A stretch of 64,000 nucleotides of DNA from Selaginella moellendorffii. Lineage: Eukaryota > Streptophyta > Lycopodiopsida > Selaginellales > Selaginellaceae. The DNA lies in contig NW_003314300.1 of assembly GCF_000143415.4 (NCBI RefSeq), positions 1,348,230-1,412,229 on the forward strand, read 5' to 3'. The notes below the pieces were generated by a model that was given only the letters and a program-made list of their open reading frames with translations, searched no databases and was not told where the DNA came from. Positions within the stretch are counted from its first letter, which is position 1. Each line of letters begins with the position of its first letter. Of this stretch, positions 24,162-33,900 are shown piece by piece. The position numbers were made by a program, and so were the translations under genes.

Positions 24162-25268
24162 TTAGGGTTTAAATATAAATATACAAAAGTGAACAAAAGT
24201 GCACACTTCTTTCCATTTAGTGGTGAGTAGCAAGTATGGGTGACGGCATCCACTAACTTGGTGTGATGCCAATCCAGGAACGACGGCCTTGAACGCCCTC
24301 ATTGAGTCACTTGGTTGAAAAGGAGGAACCTGGACTTTCGAAACTTCTCTGTGAATCACCTTGAACTCCTCCTTCACTGAATCCAATGCATCTTGGACCT
24401 CATGACAGCTGCGAAAATAGACGGGAAAGTTGAAGGTGTCCAAGCTCTCTTGGCTTATAATCCCCTGCAAATGTGATGGCATAGGAACAAGCATTGGTTT
24501 TTGTCAAGATTTTATACCTCTTGAATGAGATCCTTCCACGCTTCTTGGAAACCATTGTGCAGAGGCCATTCAAGATCTCGTGTGGTTCTTATGAGAAATT
24601 TGGAGACAAGGAGGCCTCCAGTGACTAGTTCTTGAGCTCGGCACTGGAGAAAGTTCTGGAGGTCCTCCTTAGCTTGCTGAACAACTGCTTGAATTGCTGC
24701 TTGGGGCGAGGATTTTGTCTATGTACATGGTGCCTTTGTTCCAAGCTGGTGACTCCTTGTCAGTGATTTCCCCCGGGATCTACACATAGAGGCCATTCAC
24801 TTACATCAGAACCAACACAAACTTATACCTTTGAGAGGAAATGTAATGCGAAGGTTGTCATTGCAAAGTGGATGGAAGAGCGAGGAAAGAGCCTGAGGTA
24901 GAATGATCCAGGAACTCCACTGAAGAAGTATGGAGGTGTGGAACTAGAGAAAAGAGTGTGTTGAAGTCATTGGCAGTGATATCCGAGAAAATGGCTTGGA
25001 TCTCCAAAGAGGAAGACGAAGACGAAGACGAAGAAGAAGAAGAAAGCTTTAGATCTCGCAGCTCGATTATCTCTCGCGCTACAAAGTCAACGGCATGAAT
25101 TGCATTGGATCCGTGGGAGCATCCCAAGTCGGCTCCTCTAATCACTTTCAGGGATGGATCAACCAAGAGTGCATTGCTTGCCATAGCTTGCTTGATTTTG
25201 GCCTCGCCATCCTTGAAGCCTTGAGCCTGCATAGTTGAATTGTGAGTGTAACCAGTGCCTCGCTCCAT
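24162..25268 (-). pseudogene. SABATH-type SAM carboxyl methyltransferase, frameshifted
   Basis: The minus strand from the ATG at 25268 encodes a SABATH N-terminus, including the SAM-binding ADLGCSHGSNAI and later [15 protein letters not shown] serine run in between is encoded by a GAA/GAC-type repeat at 25010-25050. Near 24930-24955 the frame must change to continue into [19 protein letters not shown] and [13 protein letters not shown], an exact family block. An intron (about 24840-24780) leads to IPGEITDKESPAWNKGTMYI. Near 24700-24715 a second shift is needed to reach VQQAKEDLQNFLQCRAQELV, and after another intron GIISQESLDTFNFPVYF. The C-terminus ends early, without the usual last helices. 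Two frameshifts plus truncation argue for a recent pseudogene; assembly error is possible. Live relatives methylate salicylate, jasmonate, IAA or gibberellin carboxyls. Confidence 0.8.
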
Positions 25269-25500
25269 AGTTTTTGTAAACCCTATTAATTTCTATGCAC
25301 TGGAAAAAGAACTAAATTATATGTGTTAGACAAACCAAGATCCAGAGTTTTAAACGTGAATATTTCCGAAAAAAATGTAACGTATACGTAGAAAGAAGTA
25401 AGCCCTATAAAAAACAAAAACAAAAATTAGGGATTCCTAAACCATTGATTATCACCATAATCCTCATTAGTTCCTCACTAGTCGTCATCCCCTCTAAACC

Positions 25501-27216
25501 ATGGACACCGTGAGCTCCTACGCCACGCTCCTCCGCCAGTGCTCCACTCCCTCCTCGATCAACCAAGGCCGCCAGCTCCACCGCCAAATCGTCCACGCCG
25601 GCCTCGCCACCGATCGCTTCCTCTCCAATCTCCTCCTCCAAATGTATGGCAAATGCGGCGACCTCGACTCCTTGCTCCGCGTCTTCCACTCCATCCCCAC
25701 CAAGAACGCCTTCTCCTGGAGCATCGCCATCTCGGCCCTGGTCGACCACCGCAATCTCCCCCTGGCGCACGCCCTCTTCGATCAAATGCCCACCAAGGAC
25801 GAGTTCTCCGCCACCGCGCTGCTAGCCGGCTATGCCGCGGCCGGGGACCTCCCCTCCGCGGAGAAGCTCTTCCTCTCCATGCCCTCCAGGGACACCATCG
25901 CCTGGAACTCCATGATCGCCGCCTACGCCCGCCACGGCCGGATGATCCACGCCAAGACCACCTTCGACGCCGCGCCGAGGAGAAACTCGTCCTCCTGGAA
26001 CGCGATGATCGCCGGGTATGCCCAGAACGGGCACTGCAAGGCCGCGCTCCACCTCTTCCGCGCCATGAACAACGAAGGCCAGCGCTGCGACATGGTCACC
26101 TTCGTTGCCGCCATCGATGCCTGCGCCGGCCTCTCGGCGCTCGTCGCTGGGAGATCACTCCACTCCATCGCCGCCGGGGCCGGGCTCGTCGCCCACGTCG
26201 AGATCTCCACCGCCATCGTCAACATGTACGCCAAGTGCGGCAATCTCGACGACGCCACCATGGTCTTCTCGAGCATCCGGAACAAGAACTTGATCTCCTG
26301 GTCTACCATGATCACGGCCTTCGTCCAAAACGGCCACACCGATCGAGCTCTCGATGCTTTCCTGGCCATGAACGTCGACGGCCTCTTCCCCGACGCTGTC
26401 ACCTTCAAGAGCATCCTCTCGGCTTGCAGCCATGCCGGCCTCTTCGAGCACGGCTTCTTCCACTTCGACCTCCTCGTCCACGACTTCGGCATCGCTCCCA
26501 CCATGGACCACTTCAAGTGCATGGTCGATCTTCTCGGGCGATCCGGACGCTTGCTCGAGGCCGAGGAGCTCGTCCAGACCATGCCTTTCGTCCCGGACGA
26601 TGTAACTTGGAACACTCTCCTCGCCGCCTGCCGCGTCCACAAGAGCGTCGAGAGAGGGAAGCGAGCCGCGGAGATGCTGCTGGAGCTCACCAGCGAGATC
26701 CCTGGCTACTACGTGCTGCTGTCCAACATCCATGCCGCGGCTGGAGATCACGCCGAGAAGGCGAAAGTGAGGGACCTGATGGAAGCCCGCGGCGTGAGGA
26801 AGAAGCCCGGGTGGAGCACCATCGAGATCAATGATCGCTTCCACGAGTTCACGGCCGGGGAGAAGTTCCAGCACCCCAAGAAGCAGCAGATCCTGGAAGA
26901 GCTCAAGCGGCTGAGTGTTCTCATGAAGGAAGCCGGTTACGTGCCAGATACCACCGAGGTGCTCAGGCTCGTGAACGAGGACGAGAAGGAGAGCCTCCTC
27001 TTCTTCCACAGCGAGAAGCTCGCCATCACCTGTGGTCTCATCAGCACTCCACCGGGAACGACGCTGAGAGTCGTCAAGAACCTGAGAGTCTGCTCCGACT
27101 GCCACTCGGCCACCAAGTTCATTTCCAAGATCACCCGGCGGAAGATCATTGTCCGGGACCTCAACCGCTTCCACCACACCGAGAACGGTGTTTGCTCCTG
27201 CGGCGACTACTGGTGA
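25501..27216 (+). CDS. PPR protein with complete E/DYW domain (organellar RNA editing factor)
   Basis: Intronless, 571 residues. PLS-type PPR motifs run from about residue 12 to 350 (LLLQMYGKCGDLDSLLRVF, NSMIAAYARHGRMIHAK, STAIVNMYAKCGNLDDA). E and E+ motifs follow (PFVPDDVTWNTLLAACRVH, GYYVLLSNIHAAAGD). The C-terminal DYW domain begins at PGWSTIEIND and carries the deaminase-like zinc signature HSEKLA (about 503) and CSDCH (531-535), ending in CSCGDYW. All catalytic-type residues of the cytidine deaminase are present, so the protein may itself carry out C-to-U editing of one or a few organelle sites. Codon third positions are strongly C/G, unlike the neighbouring AT-rich DNA, which creates long spurious open frames on other strands. 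It ends 31 bp from the convergent PPR gene. Confidence 0.95.
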   Translation: MDTVSSYATLLRQCSTPSSINQGRQLHRQIVHAGLATDRFLSNLLLQMYGKCGDLDSLLRVFHSIPTKNAFSWSIAISALVDHRNLPLAHALFDQMPTKDEFSATALLAGYAAAGDLPSAEKLFLSMPSRDTIAWNSMIAAYARHGRMIHAKTTFDAAPRRNSSSWNAMIAGYAQNGHCKAALHLFRAMNNEGQRCDMVTFVAAIDACAGLSALVAGRSLHSIAAGAGLVAHVEISTAIVNMYAKCGNLDDATMVFSSIRNKNLISWSTMITAFVQNGHTDRALDAFLAMNVDGLFPDAVTFKSILSACSHAGLFEHGFFHFDLLVHDFGIAPTMDHFKCMVDLLGRSGRLLEAEELVQTMPFVPDDVTWNTLLAACRVHKSVERGKRAAEMLLELTSEIPGYYVLLSNIHAAAGDHAEKAKVRDLMEARGVRKKPGWSTIEINDRFHEFTAGEKFQHPKKQQILEELKRLSVLMKEAGYVPDTTEVLRLVNEDEKESLLFFHSEKLAITCGLISTPPGTTLRVVKNLRVCSDCHSATKFISKITRRKIIVRDLNRFHHTENGVCSCGDYW

Positions 27217-27247
27217 GCGAGCAGGTTCCTCCTCCCCTAAGCTTGAA

Positions 27248-28870
27248 TCATTTCTCCGAGTGGAGATTCGACAGCAGGATGTATGGAGCTCCGTGCTCCG
27301 GATCCAGTTCGAAGACGTTCTCCGCTGCTCGAGAACCCTGCCCGGCTCCGCTCGAGCTGTTGCATGCGCTCAGCAGCGTCCTCCACGACAAACCATCCGG
27401 CTCAAACGGCATCGTCTCGATCAAGTCCTCGGCCTCTTTCACCTGTCCGGCCCGAGCTAAAGTATCCACCATGCACACGTAGTGCCGATACTCCGGCTCG
27501 CAGCCATACTCCTCCCTCATTGAAGTGAACTGCTCCAAGGCCACTCGCAAAAGTCCGGCGTGACTGCACGCTGAGAGGACGCTCATGAGCGTCACCTTGT
27601 TGGGCTTGACACCGTTGAGCAGCATATAGTAGTACGTATCCAGTACCATCAGCCACTGACCGTTGTGAGCACAGGCAGCCACCATGGAGCTCCACATTAC
27701 CATGTCCTTGAGCGGCATTCGATCAAACAGCGACTTTGCTTGGCTCAAGCTCCCGCACTTGCTAAACATGTCCAGCAGCGCAGTCACCACGGTTACGTCC
27801 GTTTCCAGATGAGTCCCAACGATGTCATCGTAGATGATCCGGCCGACTTCTATAGCCGAGAGGTTGCCGCAGACGTAGAGAGTGGTGATAAAAGTCACAC
27901 CGTCGGGGCGCTCGCCTTCGAGGTCCATCAACCGGAACTGGAGAAGGGCCTCCTTGCTATGACCGTTCTGGGCATAAGCTCCCACCATTGCGGACCAGGA
28001 AATAAAACTCTTCACCGGCGTCTTGTCAAAAGTAGCCTTTGCTTCCTCGACTTTGGAACTCCTGGCGTAGGCCACCAGGAGAGCTGTCCAAGCTATCACA
28101 TTCTGCTCCGGCATATCGTCGAATGCCTTCTTCGCATCTTCCCAGCAGCCGCAGCAGCCATACATGTTGACGAGAGCGTTTCCCACTTTCTCTGCTGTGT
28201 GAAACCCCATCTCGGCGGCATTTGAATGAACAAGCCGGCCAGCTTCCAGCAAACCGACTGTAGCACAGGCGTCCACAGTGCTCACAAAGGTGCTCTCCGT
28301 CGGCTTGACACCTTCCTGTCTCATCCTCCTGTACATCACTAGAGCCTCGTCGCAATGCCCGTTCTGGGCATAGCCGGCTATCATAGCGTTCCAAGGCACG
28401 GCAGTCCGGACTGGCATCTCGTCGAACAGCTTCCTGGCTTCCTGGAGATAACCATTCTGGGCATAGTTCGAAACCATAGCCGTCCACGAAACCACGTTCT
28501 TCTCCGTCATCGCGTCAAAAATCTTCCTTGCTTCCTGGAGATATCCGTTCTCGGCATAAGCTGCCACCATGATGGTCCACGAGAAGACGTTGGGTTCCTG
28601 GATCCTGTCAAATGCCTTCTTCGCCTCTGCCACACTCCCACACCTCCCGTACATCTGGACCACCAGATTTCCCAGAAACGTTTCCTGATCAAAGCCGCGG
28701 TTGATGATGTAGTCGTGAAGTGAACGCCCCTTCAACAAGGCCCGCTCGTGAGTGTAGTGCCGAAAGAGAGATACCACCGTGTTGAAGGCTAGTTGTCTCC
28801 CGGCAAAAAGAACGCTCTTGTCTCCGTCACCTCCGACCGCGTCATGAACGCTACAGCAGACGTTCGCCAT
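27248..28870 (-). CDS. PLS-class PPR protein, C-terminus ends in E motif
   Basis: Intronless, 540 residues, start ATG at 28870. The PPR motifs are well preserved, and some are near-identical tandem copies (ENGYLQEARKIFDAM next to QNGYLQEARKLFDEM), pointing to recent internal duplication. The protein stops at APYILLSNLHSEK, inside the E region, so E+ and DYW are absent. It would need a DYW partner in trans if it acts in editing. The downstream 3' end converges on the DYW gene with 31 bp between stop codons, so the two transcripts must overlap in antisense. The upstream WW-domain gene ends only 28 bp before this ATG on the same strand. Confidence 0.9.
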   Translation of the reverse strand: MANVCCSVHDAVGGDGDKSVLFAGRQLAFNTVVSLFRHYTHERALLKGRSLHDYIINRGFDQETFLGNLVVQMYGRCGSVAEAKKAFDRIQEPNVFSWTIMVAAYAENGYLQEARKIFDAMTEKNVVSWTAMVSNYAQNGYLQEARKLFDEMPVRTAVPWNAMIAGYAQNGHCDEALVMYRRMRQEGVKPTESTFVSTVDACATVGLLEAGRLVHSNAAEMGFHTAEKVGNALVNMYGCCGCWEDAKKAFDDMPEQNVIAWTALLVAYARSSKVEEAKATFDKTPVKSFISWSAMVGAYAQNGHSKEALLQFRLMDLEGERPDGVTFITTLYVCGNLSAIEVGRIIYDDIVGTHLETDVTVVTALLDMFSKCGSLSQAKSLFDRMPLKDMVMWSSMVAACAHNGQWLMVLDTYYYMLLNGVKPNKVTLMSVLSACSHAGLLRVALEQFTSMREEYGCEPEYRHYVCMVDTLARAGQVKEAEDLIETMPFEPDGLSWRTLLSACNSSSGAGQGSRAAENVFELDPEHGAPYILLSNLHSEK

Positions 28871-28898
28871 TCCTCTCGAGCGTTTAAAACAAAACTGT

Positions 28899-31280
28899 TC
28901 ACGCGACTGGCCTATCCCATGTCGTTTCAGATGTTTCTAAGTTTCCGTAATAGACATCACCAGATTTTTCATCGTAGAATGCCTGATATATGCAATATCA
29001 GTACATAGCCTATATCAAAACACTCAATCGTACCTTCCACCCCGGTGCAAGACCTTTCGAAAGCACGTCCAGATTTGGATGCTTCTTGCTTGTTGAAGAA
29101 ACTTTTGATTGACCTTCTTTCCTTGCTCGCTTCACCCTATCCCTCCTGGAAGTGTGTTCATCATCAGGCAAAGGCAGTAAGTGGACGTCAGACTTACCAG
29201 TCTATTGGTCCTAGAGGTTGAAAATTGACGTTGTCCAAAGCTTGTCCACTTGCAATCTGCTCCCTGCGCCAATCATCAATCTCTCTTTGCCTCTTTCTTT
29301 CTATTGCCTCGTGATCATATAGTTCTTTCTCGCCATCTTCATCATCACTTTCATGCAACTCTTGCTTCGCAGCCATCCACTGCAGAAAAGACACAACCAA
29401 AAATTTACTTAGAACCCAATCAGAATGAGAAAAACAAAACACTACCTTGTTTACAAGGGATGACATTTTGCTTGTTTTACTCACGAGAACTGGCGCATTT
29501 CCCTTCTTCATTCGCGTAGCTGCACACATGCTAGCGTCAGAACCACACATCTGACATAAAGACACGAAATACCTTTACTTGCTTTTTTAGCAGCGGCTGC
29601 CGCTGCTTCCACAAGTGCCGCACTGCTCGCAGATGTAGACGTCTCCATTTCTCCGCGGGGTGGAACCGCGTCTCTGTTGGTTGTTAGATCAGAAAGAGGT
29701 TCTTGCGCTGGCGGCGGGGGAATAATTTCTGGCTCGGGAGGTGGCGGAGGAGCAGAGTCTTCATCAGGTGGCGGCACAGCCTGCTGGATCATTTCAGGTT
29801 CCTCAATATCCATATCGACCTCCATATCAACATCTTCGTCTTCAGCTCTCACACCAGCCTCTTGCTCTTGCTGCTCGGCTACAAGCAACGACTCAATTCG
29901 TCGTATATGAGCTTCTGTATTTGTCCACATGAGACCGTCAGTCATTCCTTGCGCCATGAGCAGCCGGCAATCGGATAGCCGTATCTCTGCTTCGACAGCC
30001 AGCCGTATGCGATTTGGTAATGTCACCAAAGCGTCCCTGCGGAAACACTGTCAGCTCAAAACGACCAATGCATTATTTGCTCACCCGCAAAGACCTTTCA
30101 AGCGTTCGCAAATTGTCTCTCCGAGTTGTACGAGGGCAGCTGATCCAAGCCGCGTATCAGCGTCGTCTGAAGTCCCGACTAATCCAGAATAGTTCACATC
30201 ACAGATGGCCGGAGCGTAAGTGGCTTGCAATCCCGGGTAAGACTCTGAAGGTAAAGGTGCCACGCCTACAGCAGCCTCTACAGAACCGTCGTGCTTGTTC
30301 CAAGTTGTTTCCCCAGTCACCACATTCCAATAGTAATACTCCCCACTTTCCTCGTGAAGAACAGCTCTCCAGTCGCATTTCTCCGATTCATTCTCTGCGA
30401 GCACTTTCTCGACAACGTCCCCGATCATGGAGGCCAGAGACGGACGACTTGTTCTTTCCACAACCGATCTGATCTCCGCAGCTTCTGTTGTTGGCTCAAC
30501 AACTTGTTTCGCTTCCGGTTCCGAAGTCTCGGACGGATTCGCGTCTAGCAATCCGCTTGTCTCAAGCTCGGCAATAAAATCAGCCACCTGATTCACAGAG
30601 CAACCACTCAGCGGCTAGAAATACAAAGTAGATTCTACCTCTGCATCCATTTTCTTTTCATCGATATTTCCAGAAGAGGTTTTCTCCTCCGACTCCACCT
30701 TCCCATCATCGTCGGCATCGTACTGGCCCAACAACGATAACGAATTCTCTGGAGCACCTGGAGCACCAAGAACTCGTAAGAACGCTTGAAAAACGCCAGA
30801 GGGACTTCTTCCAGATATCCACAGCAAGACTAAACTGCGAGAATCATACGAACCGCAAAGGCCATTTGCTGACGAGCCGCTACCATCTTTCTTCGCTGCT
30901 GGTTCTGAGTAGTAGACCTCACAAACGAAAAGAAGAAGTGACCAGCCTTGTGCTTCTGGACGCTTATAGAGTTTTCAAGCAACCGAGCGAGGCCCAGCAC
31001 ACAGTTCCAAAGCGGTCGGCCATCAAAAGCATGCCCGAGTAACCCACCTGAGTTGGATGGTGGTGAAGCAGCGGCAGTAGTAGTGTCCCCATCGTTTCTA
31101 GATCTATCGGCAATCTCTTCTCCCGCTTTGGAATCGGCGGCCGCATTCTCTGAAAAGAATAAAAACTTCTCTCGATCGATGCAAAGATTGCGAGGTAATC
31201 TTACCTTGCGGCTCGGAATCTGTGAGATCGAGCTTCACCCGGCGACTAGTTCCCTGCCTGCGCTCTCGCCTCCGTCCCAT
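28899..31280 (-). CDS. FNBP4-like protein with two WW domains
   Basis: Nine exons (31280-31205, 31149-31048, 30757-30639, 30587-30085, 30036-29573, 29519-29446, 29379-29198, 29145-29034, 28982-28899) give 571 residues with all phases consistent. The N-terminus is basic (MGRRRERRQ). NSLSLLGQYDADDD is the LLGxYxDDE motif of plant FNBP4-like proteins. WW1 is at about 171-200 (CDWRAVLHEESGEYYYWNVV, then TGETTW). A proline-rich, acidic centre contains runs of PPPPP. Then comes the FNBP4 tail MSSLVNKWMAAKQELHES with IDDWRREQ and DWRDRVKRARK. A second WW domain (GWKAFYDEKSGDVYYGNLET, then SETTWDRP) forms the extreme C-terminus. WW domains bind Pro-rich ligands, and the human homologue is linked to formins and splicing. 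The intron between exons 2 and 3 (290 bp) is unusually long here. Confidence 0.82.
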
Positions 31281-31341
31281 GGCGCGATTGGAACCCTAAC
31301 CTTCGATGAAGGAGAAGGAAAAAATGGAAGGTTTAAGAAAG

Positions 31342-31415
31342 CGTCGCCTGAGAGATTCGAACACTCGCGGGGAAACCCCATGAGGCACACGCCTTAACCA
31401 CTCGGCCAAAGCGAC
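31342..31415 (-). pseudogene. tRNA-Ser(GCU)-derived relic lacking the anticodon loop
   Basis: The minus strand reads as a class II tRNA. The acceptor stem GTCGCTT pairs with AGGCGAC. The D-arm is GGCCGAGTGGTTAAGGC. The variable arm GGGGTTTCCCC is intact, and the T-loop TTCGAAT is present. Compared with the plant tRNA-Ser(GCU) I remember (82 nt), about 8 nt are missing between TGTGCCT and CATGGGG, exactly the anticodon loop and 3' stem. The T-stem has one T-T mismatch. At 74 nt it cannot decode. It lies in the 142-bp space between two divergent genes, so the internal A/B boxes might still attract Pol III. Confidence 0.75.
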
Positions 31416-31491
31416 ATTAACAATGTGGAATCTTTTGGACGGATATTCAACGCTCCGTGTTTTAAATTCTTCGTCCACTGCATGGGCGGCG

Positions 31492-32478
31492 ATGGCCAAT
31501 TGCGAGCTGCTGGGCGATTTTGGAGGCATCCAGCTCTTCAGCGATGGCAGAATCGTCAGGCCCCAGTGGCCCGATCCCGATTGCCCTGCCGATCCGAGCT
31601 TCGAGAAGGGCGAATTTGGATGCAAGGACGTGATCCTGGACGAAGGAACGGGAATGTGGGCTCGAATCTTCGCTCCCAAATCGGCTACAGTGATCGACGA
31701 TGCTAGCCCCACCGGTAAGCGCGCGCTACTCGTCTACTTCCATGCCGGTGGATTCGCCGCCACCTCTCCTGCTTCGATGCGATCCCACGGTATTTGCAGT
31801 GGTATCTCCCAGAAGATGGGGATGATCGTCGTCTCCGTCGCCTACAGGCTCGCGCCGGAGCACCGCCTCCCCGTGGCATTCGACGATTCTTTCGCGTCTC
31901 TTCAGTGGCTTCAGTCCCAGGCCCAGCAATCGCCCATGGATCGCGACCCGTGGCTCAAGAACGCGGATTTCTCCCGGATCTTCCTCATGGGCAACAGCTC
32001 CGGAGGGACAATCGTCCACTACATGGTTGCCCGATCGATCCGCAGGGACCTCTCGCCGCTGGGGATCAAAGGGCTGGTTTCAGTGGCTCCATTCTTTGGC
32101 GGCGAGGAGAGATCCAAGTCCGAGATCCAGTCGCTGGTCCAGCCCGACCTTCTCACACTCGCGCATTGCGATACTCTTTGGCGATTTTGTCTCCCCGACG
32201 GTGCCAACCGCGACCATGGTTACTGCAGAGTTCCGAGGGCTGAGGAGATCGCCAAGATCGATCCAATGCCGCCATTGCTGGTGGTGGTGGGAGCTGGAGA
32301 CGTGCTCTACAGCCGCGTGGTGGAGTACTACGAAGAGCTCCGGAAAGCTGGGAAGGATGCAAAGCTTGTCGAATATCCAGATCGAGGCCATTTCGTGCTG
32401 TTTCCAGAGGTCGAGGGAGAAATGGAGTACTCGTACGGAGAGATGATTCAGTTCATGAACAAGTGCTCCAGCCTTTGA
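31492..32478 (+). CDS. Plant carboxylesterase / HSL-GID1-type alpha/beta hydrolase
   Basis: Intronless. The ATG at 31492 gives 328 residues; an earlier in-frame ATG at 31423 would add 23 weakly family-like residues. The oxyanion-hole motif is HAGGF (84-88), where most relatives have HGGGF. The nucleophile elbow is GNSSGG (167-172, Ser169). The acid residue lies in GAGDVLYSR and the catalytic histidine in DRGHFVLFP near the C-terminus. All three triad residues are present, unlike the GID1 gibberellin receptor, which lacks the histidine. This is therefore probably an active CXE-type esterase on unknown small ester substrates, cytosolic (no signal peptide). It is divergent with the FNBP4-like gene, the tRNA relic lying between. 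Confidence 0.88.
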   Translation: MANCELLGDFGGIQLFSDGRIVRPQWPDPDCPADPSFEKGEFGCKDVILDEGTGMWARIFAPKSATVIDDASPTGKRALLVYFHAGGFAATSPASMRSHGICSGISQKMGMIVVSVAYRLAPEHRLPVAFDDSFASLQWLQSQAQQSPMDRDPWLKNADFSRIFLMGNSSGGTIVHYMVARSIRRDLSPLGIKGLVSVAPFFGGEERSKSEIQSLVQPDLLTLAHCDTLWRFCLPDGANRDHGYCRVPRAEEIAKIDPMPPLLVVVGAGDVLYSRVVEYYEELRKAGKDAKLVEYPDRGHFVLFPEVEGEMEYSYGEMIQFMNKCSSL

Positions 32479-32746
32479 CTTAATTAATCCAGGTTTTCTC
32501 CAAATAATCATGTTTAAACTCTTATTTTTGGTAGGGTTGCCTTAACAGTTCCATTTAGTATTATTTATTAATCCATTTGATCAATAATTATAATTATTAA
32601 TTAGAATATATTAGGAAGCGTTTTAAAAAATCTATAAATTATAATAATTTAAATAAATAACAACTGTAAATGGTTCCACCCAAAGGCATTTGTTTTTCAT
32701 TTATAATATGAGAAGAAAAATAATATCATTGTTTCAAAAACATTGA

Positions 32747-33535
32747 TCACATGAAAAGCTCGTAGGTAGAAATACCTCGCTTTCCCACACTAGCTTTCGA
32801 TGCCTGCGCAAATCCCAGAGTTCTAGCGCCCGGCAAGTAGCTCGTAAGATCTTGCAAGCTCTTCCCCAGGCAAGAAACATCACGCTCCGGCCACGACACG
32901 AGCAATCTCGCGCGCAGAGATTTCATCTGGCAGTAGCTCAGCACCGCGGCCGCCGGCCCATCGATCAAGCTCCCCGACGGCAAGAACGGGGGGATTCGCT
33001 GCTCTCTCTTCTCGGCTCTCATCGCGTCGGTCTCGAGAGTGAAGAGCATCGGATCGTCCACCGAGAGCCTGGACCGGAAATTCTCAGCCTGGAGGAGCTC
33101 CATCGCGAGAATCGCCTCCGGATTCACGGCCGCGAAGAGAACCCTGACCCACTCGTGGTATTTCTCGGGCGGGATCCGGTACTGGACGAGCGCCGCCACG
33201 ATCGAGCAATCCCCGTCCAGAGCGTAGAGGCAGCAACAGTGATCCTCCGGCGATGGAGCAGCGATCGAGTTGCCGGCCATGGAGATTCCCGGCAGCACAA
33301 TCGATGCGAGGAGCTTCTTGCCTGGGATGTGGTGGAGGAGGGTGCACGACGGCCGCGAGAAGCCGAGGAGGAGGAGCTCCGGGCGGAGGATTTTCGCCTC
33401 GTCGTTCCTCCATGCCACGAATGGCGCCGGAGTGGGGATTACCTGAGAGGGATCGTCGCTGAGAAGCTCCAGGTCTTCCGGATCGAAGCGAGACGGCGGC
33501 GGGAGCTCCGTGAGAGGATCGCTGTGCGTTGCCAT
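32747..33535 (-). CDS. PAC1-like proteasome assembly chaperone (PSMG1 homologue)
   Basis: Intronless, 262 residues from the first ATG at 33535. The sequence follows the plant PAC1-like family: N-terminal acidic segment with ELPPPSRFDPEDLELL, a beta-rich core (LLLLGFSRPSCTLLHHIPGK, then AGNSIAA, CLYALDGD), the LLQAENFRSRLSVDDPMLFT region, and the conserved FLPSGSLIDGPAAAVLSYCQ with LLVSWPE near residue 220. PAC1 pairs with PAC2 to assemble the alpha ring of the 20S proteasome. The assignment comes from remembered similarity; confidence in homology is higher than in function. Two telo-box motifs flank the first bases upstream (AAAACCCTAAA at 33543-33553 and its inverse TTAGGGTTC at 33560-33569), forming a small palindrome. 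Confidence 0.72.
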   Translation of the reverse strand: MATHSDPLTELPPPSRFDPEDLELLSDDPSQVIPTPAPFVAWRNDEAKILRPELLLLGFSRPSCTLLHHIPGKKLLASIVLPGISMAGNSIAAPSPEDHCCCLYALDGDCSIVAALVQYRIPPEKYHEWVRVLFAAVNPEAILAMELLQAENFRSRLSVDDPMLFTLETDAMRAEKREQRIPPFLPSGSLIDGPAAAVLSYCQMKSLRARLLVSWPERDVSCLGKSLQDLTSYLPGARTLGFAQASKASVGKRGISTYELFM

Positions 33536-33900
33536 TGAGGCTAAAACCCTAAAAATATTTTTAGGGTTCTTGTATGGTATATTCACTCATTTGAAAACCG
33601 GCTACATTTAACGTTCTTACATCAAAGTCTTTGCGGAGTCTTGAGATCTAGAACAAGTTGAAAATTCAAAGTCATATAATTGAAAGTTCTAGTTTTTCTC
33701 CAATTCTCTCTCTTTTTTCCTATCAGAGACAAAACTGTCCTGCCCTGGATTTTCTTGACACGGCAGTGTTCTTCCTTTTTTCTATTATTTTTCTGCTATT
33801 TCTCCAAGAACACCTTGGGCTCTAGCTTGGATCTGCAAACATTGATCACAAGATCTCCCAGTTATTTCTCAAGGTAAGTAGTGCTCCAGCTCCAAACACT

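Noticed and set aside
25539-26834. Long open frames overlapping the DYW gene in another forward frame and on the reverse strand (26155-27177, 25923-26690)
   Set aside because: They arise from the strong C/G third-position bias of the PPR gene. Their composition (Arg/Pro/His-rich) is not protein-like and the real frame has a full set of PPR and DYW motifs.
31423-31491. Earlier ATG for the carboxylesterase
   Set aside because: The 23 extra residues do not resemble the family, and the start would sit 8 bp from the tRNA relic. The ATG at 31492 begins directly at the family N-terminus.
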